Shown here one piece after another: positions 1 to 5,536 of a DNA stretch of 5,536 bases. Origin of the DNA: JBDUDR01 sp040002845 (GTDB taxonomy: Bacteria > Actinomycetota > Actinomycetes > Propionibacteriales > Nocardioidaceae); NCBI GenBank assembly GCA_040002845.1, contig JBDUDR010000161.1, forward strand, positions 1 through 5,536, written 5' to 3'. Position 1 is the stretch's first letter, and every line of letters starts with the position of its first letter. The notes below the pieces were generated by a model that saw nothing but the letters and a program-made list of their open reading frames with translations, was not told the origin of the DNA and did not search any database. The translations under genes were made by a program, and so were the position numbers.

Positions 1-485
1 GGACGGGTTCAAACGTTCCGGCGTGGACAAAGGCACAGCTCGATGCCATCGCCCGGATCGTCGCGTGGGCTGCGAAGACACACGACTTCCCGGTTCGTGC
101 GATGGAGAACTCGAAATCTGCTCAGCGAGGTGTGGGTTGGCACCGCCTCGGGATCGACTCCAGCCCTCCGTACCAGCCCGGCTACCGGGTGCGCGGCGGC
201 GAGCACTGGTCAACGTCGGTCGGGAAGGTCTGCCCAGGAGATCGCCGCATCGCTCAGGTGAAGTCCGAGATCATCCCTCGAGCACAAGCAATCCTCCGAG
301 GGGCGGTCAGGCTCGAGCTCAGTCAGGACATCACCCCAGCTGACGACTCGCGGGACGAAACGGTGGGTGACGCCCTGCGCATCCTGCCCCGCATGCCCGG
401 CCGTTTCGACGCTATGGGTGCCCGTCTTGATCGCATCGAGAAGAAGCTGGACCACCTGATCGACCTGGTGAAAGCCCTTCCGTAG
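1..485 (+). CDS. Phage-type N-acetylmuramoyl-L-alanine amidase (Amidase_2/PGRP-like), 5' end missing
   Basis: This is the C-terminal 160 codons of an amidase that would cut the bond between N-acetylmuramic acid and the L-alanine of the peptidoglycan stem peptide. The reading frame is open from base 3 to the TAG at 483-485, and the start lies outside the window. Numbering from base 3, residues 43-51 (GVGWHRLGI) and 65-82 (GGEHWS, then GKVCPGDRR) match the C-terminal half of zinc amidases found in actinobacterial phages and their hosts. His47 or His68 and Cys77 are the likely remaining zinc ligands, and Lys75 precedes the Cys as in T7-type amidases. The first zinc histidine would be upstream of the window. 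Residues 136-159 (FDAMGARLDRIEKKLDHLID and onward) form an amphipathic, possibly coiled-coil helix that may serve as a short anchor or oligomerisation tail. The family assignment is from remembered motifs. A host-encoded amidase or a prophage remnant are both possible. Confidence 0.8.
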   Translation, partial: TGSNVPAWTKAQLDAIARIVAWAAKTHDFPVRAMENSKSAQRGVGWHRLGIDSSPPYQPGYRVRGGEHWSTSVGKVCPGDRRIAQVKSEIIPRAQAILRGAVRLELSQDITPADDSRDETVGDALRILPRMPGRFDAMGARLDRIEKKLDHLIDLVKALP

Positions 486-556
486 TTCGGGCCCCGGACC
501 GGGCGGAGTAACCCAACTCGAGCCGGGTGAGGTCGGTGATGTGCACGAGCCCGCGT

Positions 557-1584
557 CTAGGGCAGCGACAACCCACTCGGGGGGATCACGAACCAACAGG
601 CATCAGCGCTCCCATCCGCGAGAGACAGGGCGGCCGCGGCGGTGCGACGCCCGAGCTCGATGCCGGCCGCGAAGTACTCCTCGTCGAAGAACAGGTAGCT
701 GAGCAGCTCTCGGCGCCCGACTGCGTTCCCGGCTCCGCGGATGGCCCGCCCGACCAGCCAGTTGTCCATGTCGGTGAGCCGGCCGAGACCTCGGGTCCGG
801 CGGTCGAAGACGTCCGCGGCGATCCGTCCCATCTCACCCGGGGGCGGGGACACCTCCATCACGTCGATCTGCCGGCACGGATGACCCGTGCTGCCGGTCA
901 GCAGGTCCGGCCGGCCGACGTTGGATGCCTGGCCCACCAACCGGTTGGTGCGACGCAGCGCATCGAGATCTTCGGTCGTACGGTCGGCGAGGGCGGCGTG
1001 CAGGACTTGCGCGGCCGCGTCGGCGACGTCAGGCGTCCTACTCGTAAGGTCAGGCGGTGGCCTCTGATCGTAGGTCGTTGAGGTCGCCGAGACGAGCAGG
1101 ATCCGCGTTGCCCCGAGGCCCACCGCCGGATGCAGCGGCGTGTTGAGCCGAACCCCGCCGTCCACGTACCACCCGGCGGCCTGGTCGGGCTCGGTGATCT
1201 GGATCGGGGGGAAACGCCACCGGGATCGCCGACGACGCCAGGACGTGGCCAGGGTTCAGCGGTCCACGCACAACGTCGAGGGCGCGGTCCGGATCGCCGG
1301 TGTAATTCCCAGCTGAGTTCTCTGCGAGGAAGAGTACGCTGCGCCCGCTTGCCGCGCCGACGACTCAGACGCCGAGGTGCGCCGCGGATCCCCACAGGAA
1401 GGCGTTGATGCTGCCGGCGCTCGTGCCCAGCCAGACCGTCGGCGTAAGCCCGTCGCGCTCAAGTGCCGGGATCAGTTCGGCCAGCGCGCCTGCCTGGAAG
1501 GCGCCGCCGTGCAGCCGCTCCGGACAGGACGACGGCGACCGTCGGGGTGCCCTCGTCGGCGCTGGAACTCGGCCGTGTGGTCAT
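557..1584 (-). pseudogene. Patatin-like phospholipase, degraded (two frameshifts, internal stop, probable internal deletion)
   Basis: The pieces together spell a patatin-family serine acyl hydrolase. The ATG at 1584-1582 starts MTTRPSSSADEGTPTVAVVL and reaches the oxyanion-hole segment SGAAAR. One extra base near 1500-1510 then shifts the frame to GAFQAGALAELIPAL and the nucleophile motif GTSAG, followed by SINAFLWGSAAHLGV and a TGA at 1367-1365. The same frame continues with ASGRSVLFLAENSAGNYTGD and the conserved stretch RGPLNPGHVLASSAIPVAFP. A further extra base in a run of six G (1206-1211) shifts to WYVDGGVRLNTPLHPAV, which carries the catalytic Asp of the DGG motif, and this frame runs to the TAG at 559-557. 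Only about 60 residues separate GTSAG from ASSAIP, fewer than I expect for bacterial patatins, so an internal stretch is probably lost at or near the TGA. The C-terminal piece (about 200 codons) is intact. Either frameshift alone could be a sequencing error, but together with the stop and the gap a dead gene is more likely. Confidence 0.85.
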
Positions 1585-1587
1585 GTG

Positions 1588-1595
1588 CCCCCCTC
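1588..1595 (-). promoter_or_regulatory. Ribosome binding site of the patatin pseudogene
   Basis: On the minus strand GAGGGGGG stands 3 nt before the ATG at 1584, inside the 12-nt gap that follows the acetyltransferase stop codon. It supports this ATG as the original start and supports co-transcription of the two genes. The spacing is on the short side. Confidence 0.5.
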
Positions 1596-1596
1596 G

Positions 1597-2250
1597 TCAG
1601 CTCTCGAGCCCAATCCGCTGGCGTACCGCCTGAGCGCCCTCGACGTGTACGTCATGCTCAGATCGCACCAGATCCTGCGGCCGAAGGGACAGTCTCTGGC
1701 TGATCGCGAGCTCGCCTTCACGCCGTTTCTCGCGGGTACGGCCGTTGGACGTGTATCCCACCTTTCTGCTCACCGCGAGGGAGGCAGGGTTGTCGAGGAA
1801 GGCCGCGGAGGTGACCTCCTGGGCTTCCAGAGAATCGAAGAGGAAGGCGCAGATCGTCTGTCGCATGAGTGTCCCGATGCCCTGACGTTGGAACTCACGA
1901 CCCAGCCAGGATCCCGTCTCGCCGCTGCGAGTCACACAATAGTTCTCCGTGCTGAAACCCTGGCAGCCGACGATCACACCCCGCCATCGCACCACGAACT
2001 CGAGGGACCACTTCGCCGGACTGAAGTCCGCACGGTTGCGCCAATAGAAGACGGACATGTTGCGTCCCAGCTCGGTTACCGGCGCGGTCGACCAGGGAAA
2101 GGCGAACGGCATCGCCTCGGGGTCGTGGATTCCCCGCTCCGCCAGGTCGACCAGGGCAGGAATGTCCGTGTCACGTACTGCCCGCATCTCCAGTGGGCCG
2201 GCGACGACGCAGAGACGAAACAACGGCCAAATATCCTCGAGCTCCTTCAT
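1597..2250 (-). CDS. GNAT family N-acetyltransferase (RimJ/RimL-like)
   Basis: This 217-residue protein should transfer the acetyl group of acetyl-CoA to an amine; the substrate cannot be read from the sequence. The N-terminal stretch WPLFRL, then PLEMRAVRDTDIPALVDLA, is the usual beta1-alpha1 opening of RimJ/RimL-type acetyltransferases, and GIHDPEAMPFAFPW (residues 40-53) is a stretch I associate with actinobacterial members. The acetyl-CoA pyrophosphate-binding loop is at about residues 117-130 (GREFQRQGIGTLMR), and the C-terminal motif is NPASLAVSRKVGY at 154-166. The last 30 residues or so extend past the fold and are hydrophilic. I chose the ATG at 2250 because the conserved WPLF begins at residue 8. 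The frame runs open further upstream, but that stretch is antisense to the methyltransferase and does not look like protein. No strong ribosome binding site precedes this ATG. The gene lies 12 nt upstream of the patatin start and is divergent from the methyltransferase. Confidence 0.88.
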   Translation of the reverse strand: MKELEDIWPLFRLCVVAGPLEMRAVRDTDIPALVDLAERGIHDPEAMPFAFPWSTAPVTELGRNMSVFYWRNRADFSPAKWSLEFVVRWRGVIVGCQGFSTENYCVTRSGETGSWLGREFQRQGIGTLMRQTICAFLFDSLEAQEVTSAAFLDNPASLAVSRKVGYTSNGRTREKRREGELAISQRLSLRPQDLVRSEHDVHVEGAQAVRQRIGLES

Positions 2251-2437
2251 CGAGCCAGTCTCGTGACCAAATCCTCGAGGGGCAATTGACTTGTCCTGCG
2301 AGCCCGGCTCGAGCACAAGGGGCGGATCAGCTTCTGCGGGTGTCCACAGAGGTGGACGCACGGTGGGGTGGAAGGATTCTCTGACACAGGAGTCCGGCCT
2401 GAGTGCGCCGCGGCCGGGCCGGTGCGAGGCTGGGCTG
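2251..2437. promoter_or_regulatory. Divergent intergenic region between the acetyltransferase and the methyltransferase
   Basis: These 187 bp must hold the start signals for both outward-facing genes. I could not pick out a convincing -35/-10 pair for either direction; TTGACT at 2286-2291 resembles a -35 box but lacks a good partner. Visible structure includes CGAGC-CCG-GCTCG at 2299-2311, a perfect 6-bp inverted repeat at 2342-2357, and CTCGAG at 2274 and 2308 with a third copy at 2236 just inside the acetyltransferase gene. GAGG at 2426-2429 is the probable ribosome binding site of the methyltransferase, 8 nt before its ATG. Confidence 0.45.
2342..2357. repeat. Perfect inverted repeat GTCCAC-AGAG-GTGGAC
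   Basis: Two 6-bp arms with a 4-nt spacer lie about 80 bp before the methyltransferase start and about 90 bp before the acetyltransferase start. In DNA it has the size of a small dimeric-repressor operator; in RNA it would form a short hairpin. No T-run follows, so it is unlikely to be an intrinsic terminator. Function is inference only. Confidence 0.5.
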
Positions 2438-3016
2438 ATGATGCGGGACGAGGTGGCAGAGCGGGTCGCACAGGTCATGCGCGACGTGCGGCGCGCCGAC
2501 TTCCTGCCAGAACTCCTGCAGCAGTCAGCCGACGTCGACTCCCCGCTCCCGATCGGTGGTGGACAGACGAGCTCGCAGCCGCGCACTGTGGCAGCGATGC
2601 TCCGACTACTCGAGCCGCGAGCCGGCCATCGGGTGCTTGACGTGGGCGCGGGCTCTGGCTGGACAACCGCCTTGCTGGCCCGGCTCGTGGGGCCCGAGGG
2701 ATGGGTCGTGGGAGTGGAGCTGGATCCCGGTTTGGCGGAGTGGGGGGCAGACAACCTGGCGGCGTACGCCATGTCGTGGGCGGAGTTGCACCCAGCCGAA
2801 CCGGGAGTTCTCGGTCGGCCCGACCTGTCTCCCTTCGACCGCATCCTCGTGTCTGCCGAAGCTCACGAGCTGCCAGGCGAGCTGTTGGACCAGTTGGGGT
2901 TCGACGCAGTGATGGTGGTGCCTGTCTCGGGTCGGATGTGCAGGGTGGCGCGCGCCCGTGACGGCACGGTGACTCTTACCCGGCATGGCAGATACCGGTT
3001 TGTTCCCCTGCGGTGA
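2438..3016 (+). CDS. Protein-L-isoaspartate O-methyltransferase family protein
   Basis: This 192-residue cytosolic enzyme should use S-adenosylmethionine to methylate L-isoaspartyl residues in damaged proteins, starting their repair. Residues 37-54 (PLPIGGGQTSSQPRTVAAML) match the substrate-side motif of the family. Residues 66-80 (VLDVGAGSGWTTALLA) are SAM motif I, and VVGVELDPGLAE at 90-101 supplies the acidic residue that binds the SAM ribose. FDRILVSAEAHELPGELLDQ at 133-152 corresponds to the family's DxI...P..L..QL segment, and the chain ends in a beta strand (RYRFVPLR). It is shorter than many family members (about 210 residues or more), mainly at the N-terminus. I chose the ATG at 2438 because GAGG lies 8 nt upstream; the next codon is also ATG. 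The frame is open back to 2291, but that stretch reads as non-protein. Activity on another substrate is possible, since this family has divergent members in actinobacteria. Confidence 0.87.
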   Translation: MMRDEVAERVAQVMRDVRRADFLPELLQQSADVDSPLPIGGGQTSSQPRTVAAMLRLLEPRAGHRVLDVGAGSGWTTALLARLVGPEGWVVGVELDPGLAEWGADNLAAYAMSWAELHPAEPGVLGRPDLSPFDRILVSAEAHELPGELLDQLGFDAVMVVPVSGRMCRVARARDGTVTLTRHGRYRFVPLR

Positions 3017-3141
3017 CTCGCGCTCGCACGCCGGGCAGCAGGGGCGGGCTCCGCCACAAATTGTGACGGTCATGCTGTCCGGTGACCCGGCCGACTACCG
3101 GAACGTCGCATTTTGCGATGACCGGCAGGCAGACTGGGCAC
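3017..3141. promoter_or_regulatory. Spacer before the reductase gene, with several short dyads
   Basis: The 125 bp hold GGCGG-GCT-CCGCC (3043-3055), immediately followed by the odd palindrome CACAA-A-TTGTG (3055-3065), then TGAC-G-GTCA (3064-3072), and further on TCGCA-TTT-TGCGA (3106-3118), 23 nt before the reductase ATG. The first hairpin could be a weak terminator of the methyltransferase transcript, but it lacks a T-run. The others could be operator halves. No clear promoter consensus is visible. An open frame from a GTG at 3082 would extend the reductase by 20 residues with no family resemblance. Confidence 0.35.
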
Positions 3142-4128
3142 ATGCGGTTCGTGATCTACGGAGCGGGCGCCGTCGGTGGAGTGATCGGCGGCCGGATGTT
3201 CGAGGCCGGGCACGAGGTGGTGCTGATCGCGCGCGGCGAGCATTTCGCGGCCATCCGCCGCGACGGCCTCCAGTTGGATTCCCCGGACGGTACGTCACGC
3301 CTCGCGGTCGACGCCGCTGACCATCCAGGTCAGGTGGATTGGCGGGACGACGACGTCGTACTCCTCACCGTCAAGTCCCAGGACACCGGCGATGCCCTCG
3401 ACGCCCTTGCCGCGTACGCGCCCGAATCGACAACGGTCGTCTGTGCACAGAACGGTGTCGACAACGAGCGTCGGGCGCTGCGAAAGTTCGAGCGGGTGTA
3501 CGCCATCTGTGTCATGTGCCCGACCGCCCACCTGCGACCCGGGGTCGTGCAGGCGCACTCCACCCCCATCACCGGCATCCTCGATGTCGGCAGATATCCC
3601 TCCGGTGTAGACGAGTGCGCGCGTTCGATTGCCGCCGCACTCGAGGCGGCAACGTTCCTGTCCGAGCCACGCGACGACATCATGTGCTGGAAATACCGCA
3701 AGCTGATAACCAACCTCGGCAATGCGGTGCAAGCGCTGTGTGTCCGGGGCCATCGAGGCGGCCCTAGGCAGGGCGAAACGCTGGCCCGACTCGTTCGGGA
3801 GGAGGCAGCGGAGTGCGTCGCCAAAGCCGGCATCGACGTGGTCTCGGAGGGGGAGGACTCTGTCCGTCGAGCGGACCATCTCCAGATCGGCGCGATAGGC
3901 AGCCAGCACCGTTCGGGAGGCTCATCTTGGCAGAGCCTCGAGCGGGCGACCGGGACCATCGAGACGGACTACCTCAACGGTGAGATTGTTCTGCTGGGCC
4001 GCAGCCTTGGCGTGCCGGTGCCTGCCAACGCACTCGTGCAGCGGCGAGCCAACGAGCTGGCCCGGACACGGCAGCCGCCGGGATCGGTTTCGGAGGCTGG
4101 GCTGCTGTCCGAACTTGGGCTCGGCTGA
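3142..4128 (+). CDS. Ketopantoate reductase (ApbA/PanE) family protein
   Basis: This 328-residue protein belongs to the family that reduces 2-dehydropantoate to pantoate with NADPH, a step toward coenzyme A. The N-terminal Rossmann motif is GAGAVGG at residues 7-13 with the strand MRFVIYG before it. VVLLTVKSQDT (72-82) and VVCAQNGVDNE (99-109) carry the conserved Lys and Asn-Gly near the cofactor. In CWKYRKLITNLGNA (182-195) Lys187 is the best match to the catalytic lysine of E. coli PanE. The C-terminal domain has SSWQSLERATGTIETDYLNG (261-280), with Glu274 at the position of the catalytic glutamate, then GVPVPANALVQ. Length is slightly above the usual 290-320. I start at the ATG at 3142 because the glycine-rich motif then sits at the normal place; the ribosome binding site is weak (GGCAGG, 12 nt away). 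There is no pan gene beside it, so it may be a paralogue acting on another 2-oxo acid. Confidence 0.88.
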   Translation: MRFVIYGAGAVGGVIGGRMFEAGHEVVLIARGEHFAAIRRDGLQLDSPDGTSRLAVDAADHPGQVDWRDDDVVLLTVKSQDTGDALDALAAYAPESTTVVCAQNGVDNERRALRKFERVYAICVMCPTAHLRPGVVQAHSTPITGILDVGRYPSGVDECARSIAAALEAATFLSEPRDDIMCWKYRKLITNLGNAVQALCVRGHRGGPRQGETLARLVREEAAECVAKAGIDVVSEGEDSVRRADHLQIGAIGSQHRSGGSSWQSLERATGTIETDYLNGEIVLLGRSLGVPVPANALVQRRANELARTRQPPGSVSEAGLLSELGLG

Positions 4129-4135
4129 CCGGTCC

Positions 4136-4705
4136 TCACGTGTTTTCGATGTCGCGCAACCGATGGAGCGCCGCGGTTATCTTTCGCGCGCGTTTCGTCT
4201 TGTCCCGCCGGATCGATCGCTTGCGCGCCTTCGCGAGCAACCGGATCGCATAGTCGACTCGCTCCCCGCGCGTACGGTCATCGGGATGTGCCGTCCCCAG
4301 GGCGGCTGGGACGGAGAAGACGCGAACGCCATTGAGGTCTTCGGTGTAGCCACGCAGCGATACGGGCCACACGCTGCTGATCGTGTCGATCCGGGCCAGA
4401 TCGACGAATCCCGCACGGTGGAAGTCGGTAGACAGGCAGATGCCACCGCCGACCGACAGCGCGACGTGACCCAGGCCTCTCGAGCCGCCGTCCCAGAACA
4501 CCGGCGCTCCGCGAGGAACGTCATCGCCGGAGTCGACCGGGTGACGTGTCTTGGCGCCTTCCCAGGCCTCGGCAGCGTCGAGAAAGAGAGCGTCGACGTT
4601 ATACATCGTCCGGACGGTACGCAGGCAGAACCCGACGTCGACAAAGGTGTCGTCGTGCGACATGGCCAGTCCGAATGCGATCGCCTCGCGAGGGTCTCGC
4701 GGCAT
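4136..4705 (-). CDS. Phage-type cell-wall peptidase, NlpC/P60- or CHAP-like
   Basis: The 189-residue product resembles small cysteine hydrolases encoded by actinobacterial phages and their hosts, which cut peptide bonds in peptidoglycan. FVDVGFCLRTVRTMY (21-35) gives the likely nucleophile Cys27 at the start of a helix. PRGAPVFWDGG (64-74) and GLGHVALSVGGG (77-88) give the probable catalytic His80, and STDFHRAGFVD (92-102) plus YTEDLNGVRV (120-129) fit the rest of the domain as I remember it. The Cys-helix/His-strand order is what NlpC/P60 and CHAP domains share, and I cannot decide between them. No signal peptide or membrane segment is seen, so export would need a holin or lysis. The tail (about 156-189) is strongly basic (KARKRSIRRDKTKRARK) and could bind anionic wall polymers. 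The ATG at 4705 has GAGGTGAG a few bases upstream, overlapping the end of the preceding small ORF. The stop lies 7 nt from the stop of the convergent reductase gene. Confidence 0.72.
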   Translation of the reverse strand: MPRDPREAIAFGLAMSHDDTFVDVGFCLRTVRTMYNVDALFLDAAEAWEGAKTRHPVDSGDDVPRGAPVFWDGGSRGLGHVALSVGGGICLSTDFHRAGFVDLARIDTISSVWPVSLRGYTEDLNGVRVFSVPAALGTAHPDDRTRGERVDYAIRLLAKARKRSIRRDKTKRARKITAALHRLRDIENT

Positions 4706-4706
4706 C

Positions 4707-4853
4707 TCAGCTCACCTCATCTTGGGCGGAACGACTTGGGTAGGGCTGAGTCACTGGACGCGCATCCGCCGCCTGGACCCGGTCGTCGAGCGTGAGCGGA
4801 TCGTCATCGAGCGTCGTGGCGGGCGAATCGCCATCTTTCGTATGATTTGTCAT
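4707..4853 (-). CDS. Small hypothetical protein, 48 residues, upstream of the cell-wall peptidase
   Basis: The ORF starts MTNHTKDGDSPATTLDDDPL and ends SAQDEVS, with TGA one base before the peptidase ATG. It has no recognisable family, membrane segment or signal peptide; it is hydrophilic, rich in Asp and Thr, and likely disordered at both ends, with a short possible helix around LTLDDRVQAAD (20-30). Support for it being real comes from the AAAGGA ribosome binding site exactly 7 nt before the ATG, the one-base junction with the peptidase, and the peptidase ribosome binding site lying inside its last codons, which together suggest translational coupling. The minus-strand frame is open much further upstream, but that longer reading is antisense to the Nif3-like gene. 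It might be a leader for coupling, a regulator, or a partner of the peptidase; none of these can be told from sequence. Confidence 0.6.
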   Translation of the reverse strand: MTNHTKDGDSPATTLDDDPLTLDDRVQAADARPVTQPYPSRSAQDEVS

Positions 4854-4988
4854 GACTGGGTCCTTTGACCGTGAGGAGTGCCCAAGCCCCCGCTTGATGC
4901 ATTCTCTCCGCCTCGGGTCGGTGGCGGTGGCTGATCTGAGACATCTGCTCGCAGCACACCACTCCGGATGGGCGATAGCCTCACTCCC
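4854..4988. promoter_or_regulatory. Divergent promoter region between the small ORF and the Nif3-like gene
   Basis: These 135 bp separate two outward-facing starts. On the plus strand TAGCCT at 4976-4981 fits the TANNNT form of an actinobacterial -10 box and sits 7 nt before the GTG at 4989, a spacing expected of a leaderless transcript. No clear -35 box accompanies it. CAAGC-CCCC-GCTTG (4883-4896) is a perfect 5-bp inverted repeat about 30 nt upstream of the small ORF start and could be an operator or a 5' leader hairpin. No -10 box was found for the minus-strand unit. Confidence 0.4.
4861..4866 (-). promoter_or_regulatory. Strong ribosome binding site AAAGGA of the small ORF
   Basis: On the minus strand AAAGGA precedes the ATG at 4853 by 7 nt (CCCAGTC). 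This is the best Shine-Dalgarno match and spacing seen in the window and decides the start of the 48-codon ORF. Confidence 0.65.
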
Positions 4989-5536
4989 GTGACAGCCCCG
5001 GAGCCTGTTGACCACGGCGAGGCGCCGACGACGTCTCCACCGACGTTGGCCGACGTCGTGATGGTCCTTGACCGTCTGTACGACCCGTCTTGGGCAGACG
5101 ACTGGGACGCCGTCGGCACTGTCACCGGACACCCCGAACAGCCAGTCGGCAAGATCATGTTCGCCGTCGACCCGGTACAGGCGGTCATCGACGAGGCGGT
5201 TGAGTGGGGCGCCGACCTGCTGGTTGTACACCACCCACTCCTGCTGCGCCCGGTCCATTCGGTGGCCGCGACCACGCACAAGGGCCGCGCCGTGCACGAC
5301 CTCATCTCGAACGGTCTCGCGCTCCACGTGTGCCACACAAACGCAGACACACCGGCTGGCGGTGTCAGCGAGGCACTCGCGTTGACTCTCGGGTTGCAAG
5401 GCAGCCGGCCGCTGGTGCCTGCTGACAGGTCGGCGCTCGACAAGATCGTGACGTTCGTCCCGCATGACCACGCGCAGCGGGTCATCGACGCGCTCTCCGC
5501 GGCCGGTGCCGGGGCGATCGGCGAGTACGACAGATG
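4989..5536 (+). CDS. Nif3-like dinuclear metal centre protein (GTP cyclohydrolase I type 2 / YbgI family), 3' end missing
   Basis: The visible 182 codons are the N-terminal part of a Nif3-family protein; members form hexameric toroids with a two-metal site, and their cellular role is unsettled. TLADVVMVLDRLYDPSWADD, then WDAVG (residues 19-43 from the GTG), is the usual opening with the tryptophan-aspartate motif. LLVVHHPLLLRPV carries the His-His pair that binds metal, and HTNADTPAGGVSEALA carries the conserved Asp. The following PHDHAQRVIDALSAAGAG fits the start of the inserted PII-like domain found in longer members. The start is uncertain: the GTG at 4989 has a TANNNT box 7 nt upstream, suggesting a leaderless start, whereas the in-frame ATG at 4968 would add seven residues (MGDSLTP); neither has a good ribosome binding site. 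In many actinobacteria a zinc-ribbon protein gene follows Nif3, and here that would fall outside the window. Confidence 0.9.
   Translation, partial: MTAPEPVDHGEAPTTSPPTLADVVMVLDRLYDPSWADDWDAVGTVTGHPEQPVGKIMFAVDPVQAVIDEAVEWGADLLVVHHPLLLRPVHSVAATTHKGRAVHDLISNGLALHVCHTNADTPAGGVSEALALTLGLQGSRPLVPADRSALDKIVTFVPHDHAQRVIDALSAAGAGAIGEYDR

Noticed and set aside
491..504. Possible terminator hairpin after the amidase (GCCC...GGGC)
   Set aside because: The stem is only 4 bp and no T-run follows, so it is not distinguishable from chance in GC-rich DNA.
557..1584. Programmed frameshifting or stop readthrough in the patatin gene
   Set aside because: Two shifts, a stop and a likely missing segment are too many separate changes for a programmed event; only the G6 tract alone would be a plausible slippery site.
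1405..2289. 294-codon plus-strand open frame
   Set aside because: It lies opposite the acetyltransferase and patatin genes, whose motifs are clear; its own translation shows no domain.
277..2319. 12-bp direct repeat CTCGAGCACAAG at 277-288 and 2308-2319
   Set aside because: One exact 12-mer pair is near what chance gives in 5.5 kb of biased composition, and the two copies lie in unrelated contexts (inside a gene and between genes).
2251..2844. N-terminal extension of the minus-strand acetyltransferase frame
   Set aside because: The extra sequence is antisense to the methyltransferase, is rich in Ser/Arg/Pro with no family resemblance, and the conserved domain starts right after the ATG at 2250.
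3295..3959. Two overlapping minus-strand open frames within the reductase gene
   Set aside because: Both are antisense shadows of the ketopantoate reductase-family gene, with no recognisable motif or start signal.
4854..5471. Long minus-strand open frame running into the small ORF
   Set aside because: It is antisense to the well-supported Nif3-like gene and its translation looks like non-coding GC-rich sequence; only the last 48 codons have a good start signal.

Overview
The window is dense, GC-rich DNA with the gene types, codon use and GTG/ATG starts expected of an actinobacterium. The species cannot be named from the sequence. No rRNA, tRNA, CRISPR array, insertion sequence or replication origin was seen. 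It looks like a mostly chromosomal, metabolic and repair-type neighbourhood with two phage-lysin-like cell-wall hydrolases inserted among ordinary genes.

Layout, left to right: (1) 1-485, plus strand, is the 3' part of a phage-type N-acetylmuramoyl-L-alanine amidase with a C-terminal amphipathic helix. (2) 557-1584, minus strand, is a decayed patatin-like phospholipase with two frameshifts, an in-frame TGA and an apparent internal deletion. (3) 1597-2250, minus strand, is a GNAT acetyltransferase ending 12 nt before the patatin start, so the two probably formed one transcription unit. (4) 2251-2437 is a divergent intergenic region with a perfect 6-bp inverted repeat and clustered CTCGAG sites. 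(5) 2438-3016, plus strand, is a short protein-L-isoaspartate O-methyltransferase. (6) 3017-3141 is a spacer with several small dyads. (7) 3142-4128, plus strand, is a ketopantoate reductase (ApbA/PanE) family protein. (8) 4136-4705, minus strand, is a signal-less NlpC/P60- or CHAP-like hydrolase of the kind found in actinobacterial phages. It is preceded by a 48-codon ORF (4707-4853) with a very good ribosome binding site and a one-base gap to the hydrolase. (9) 4854-4988 is a divergent promoter region. (10) 4989-5536, plus strand, is the 5' part of a Nif3-like dinuclear-metal protein, cut by the window end.

The genes do not form one obvious pathway. Three local units are suggested by spacing: GNAT with patatin (minus), the 48-codon ORF with the hydrolase (minus), and possibly the methyltransferase with the reductase (plus, 125 bp apart). 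I found no convincing undescribed multi-gene system. The most worthwhile items are the small ORF paired with the hydrolase, the decay pattern of the patatin gene, and the presence of two secretion-signal-less lysins on either side of housekeeping genes.
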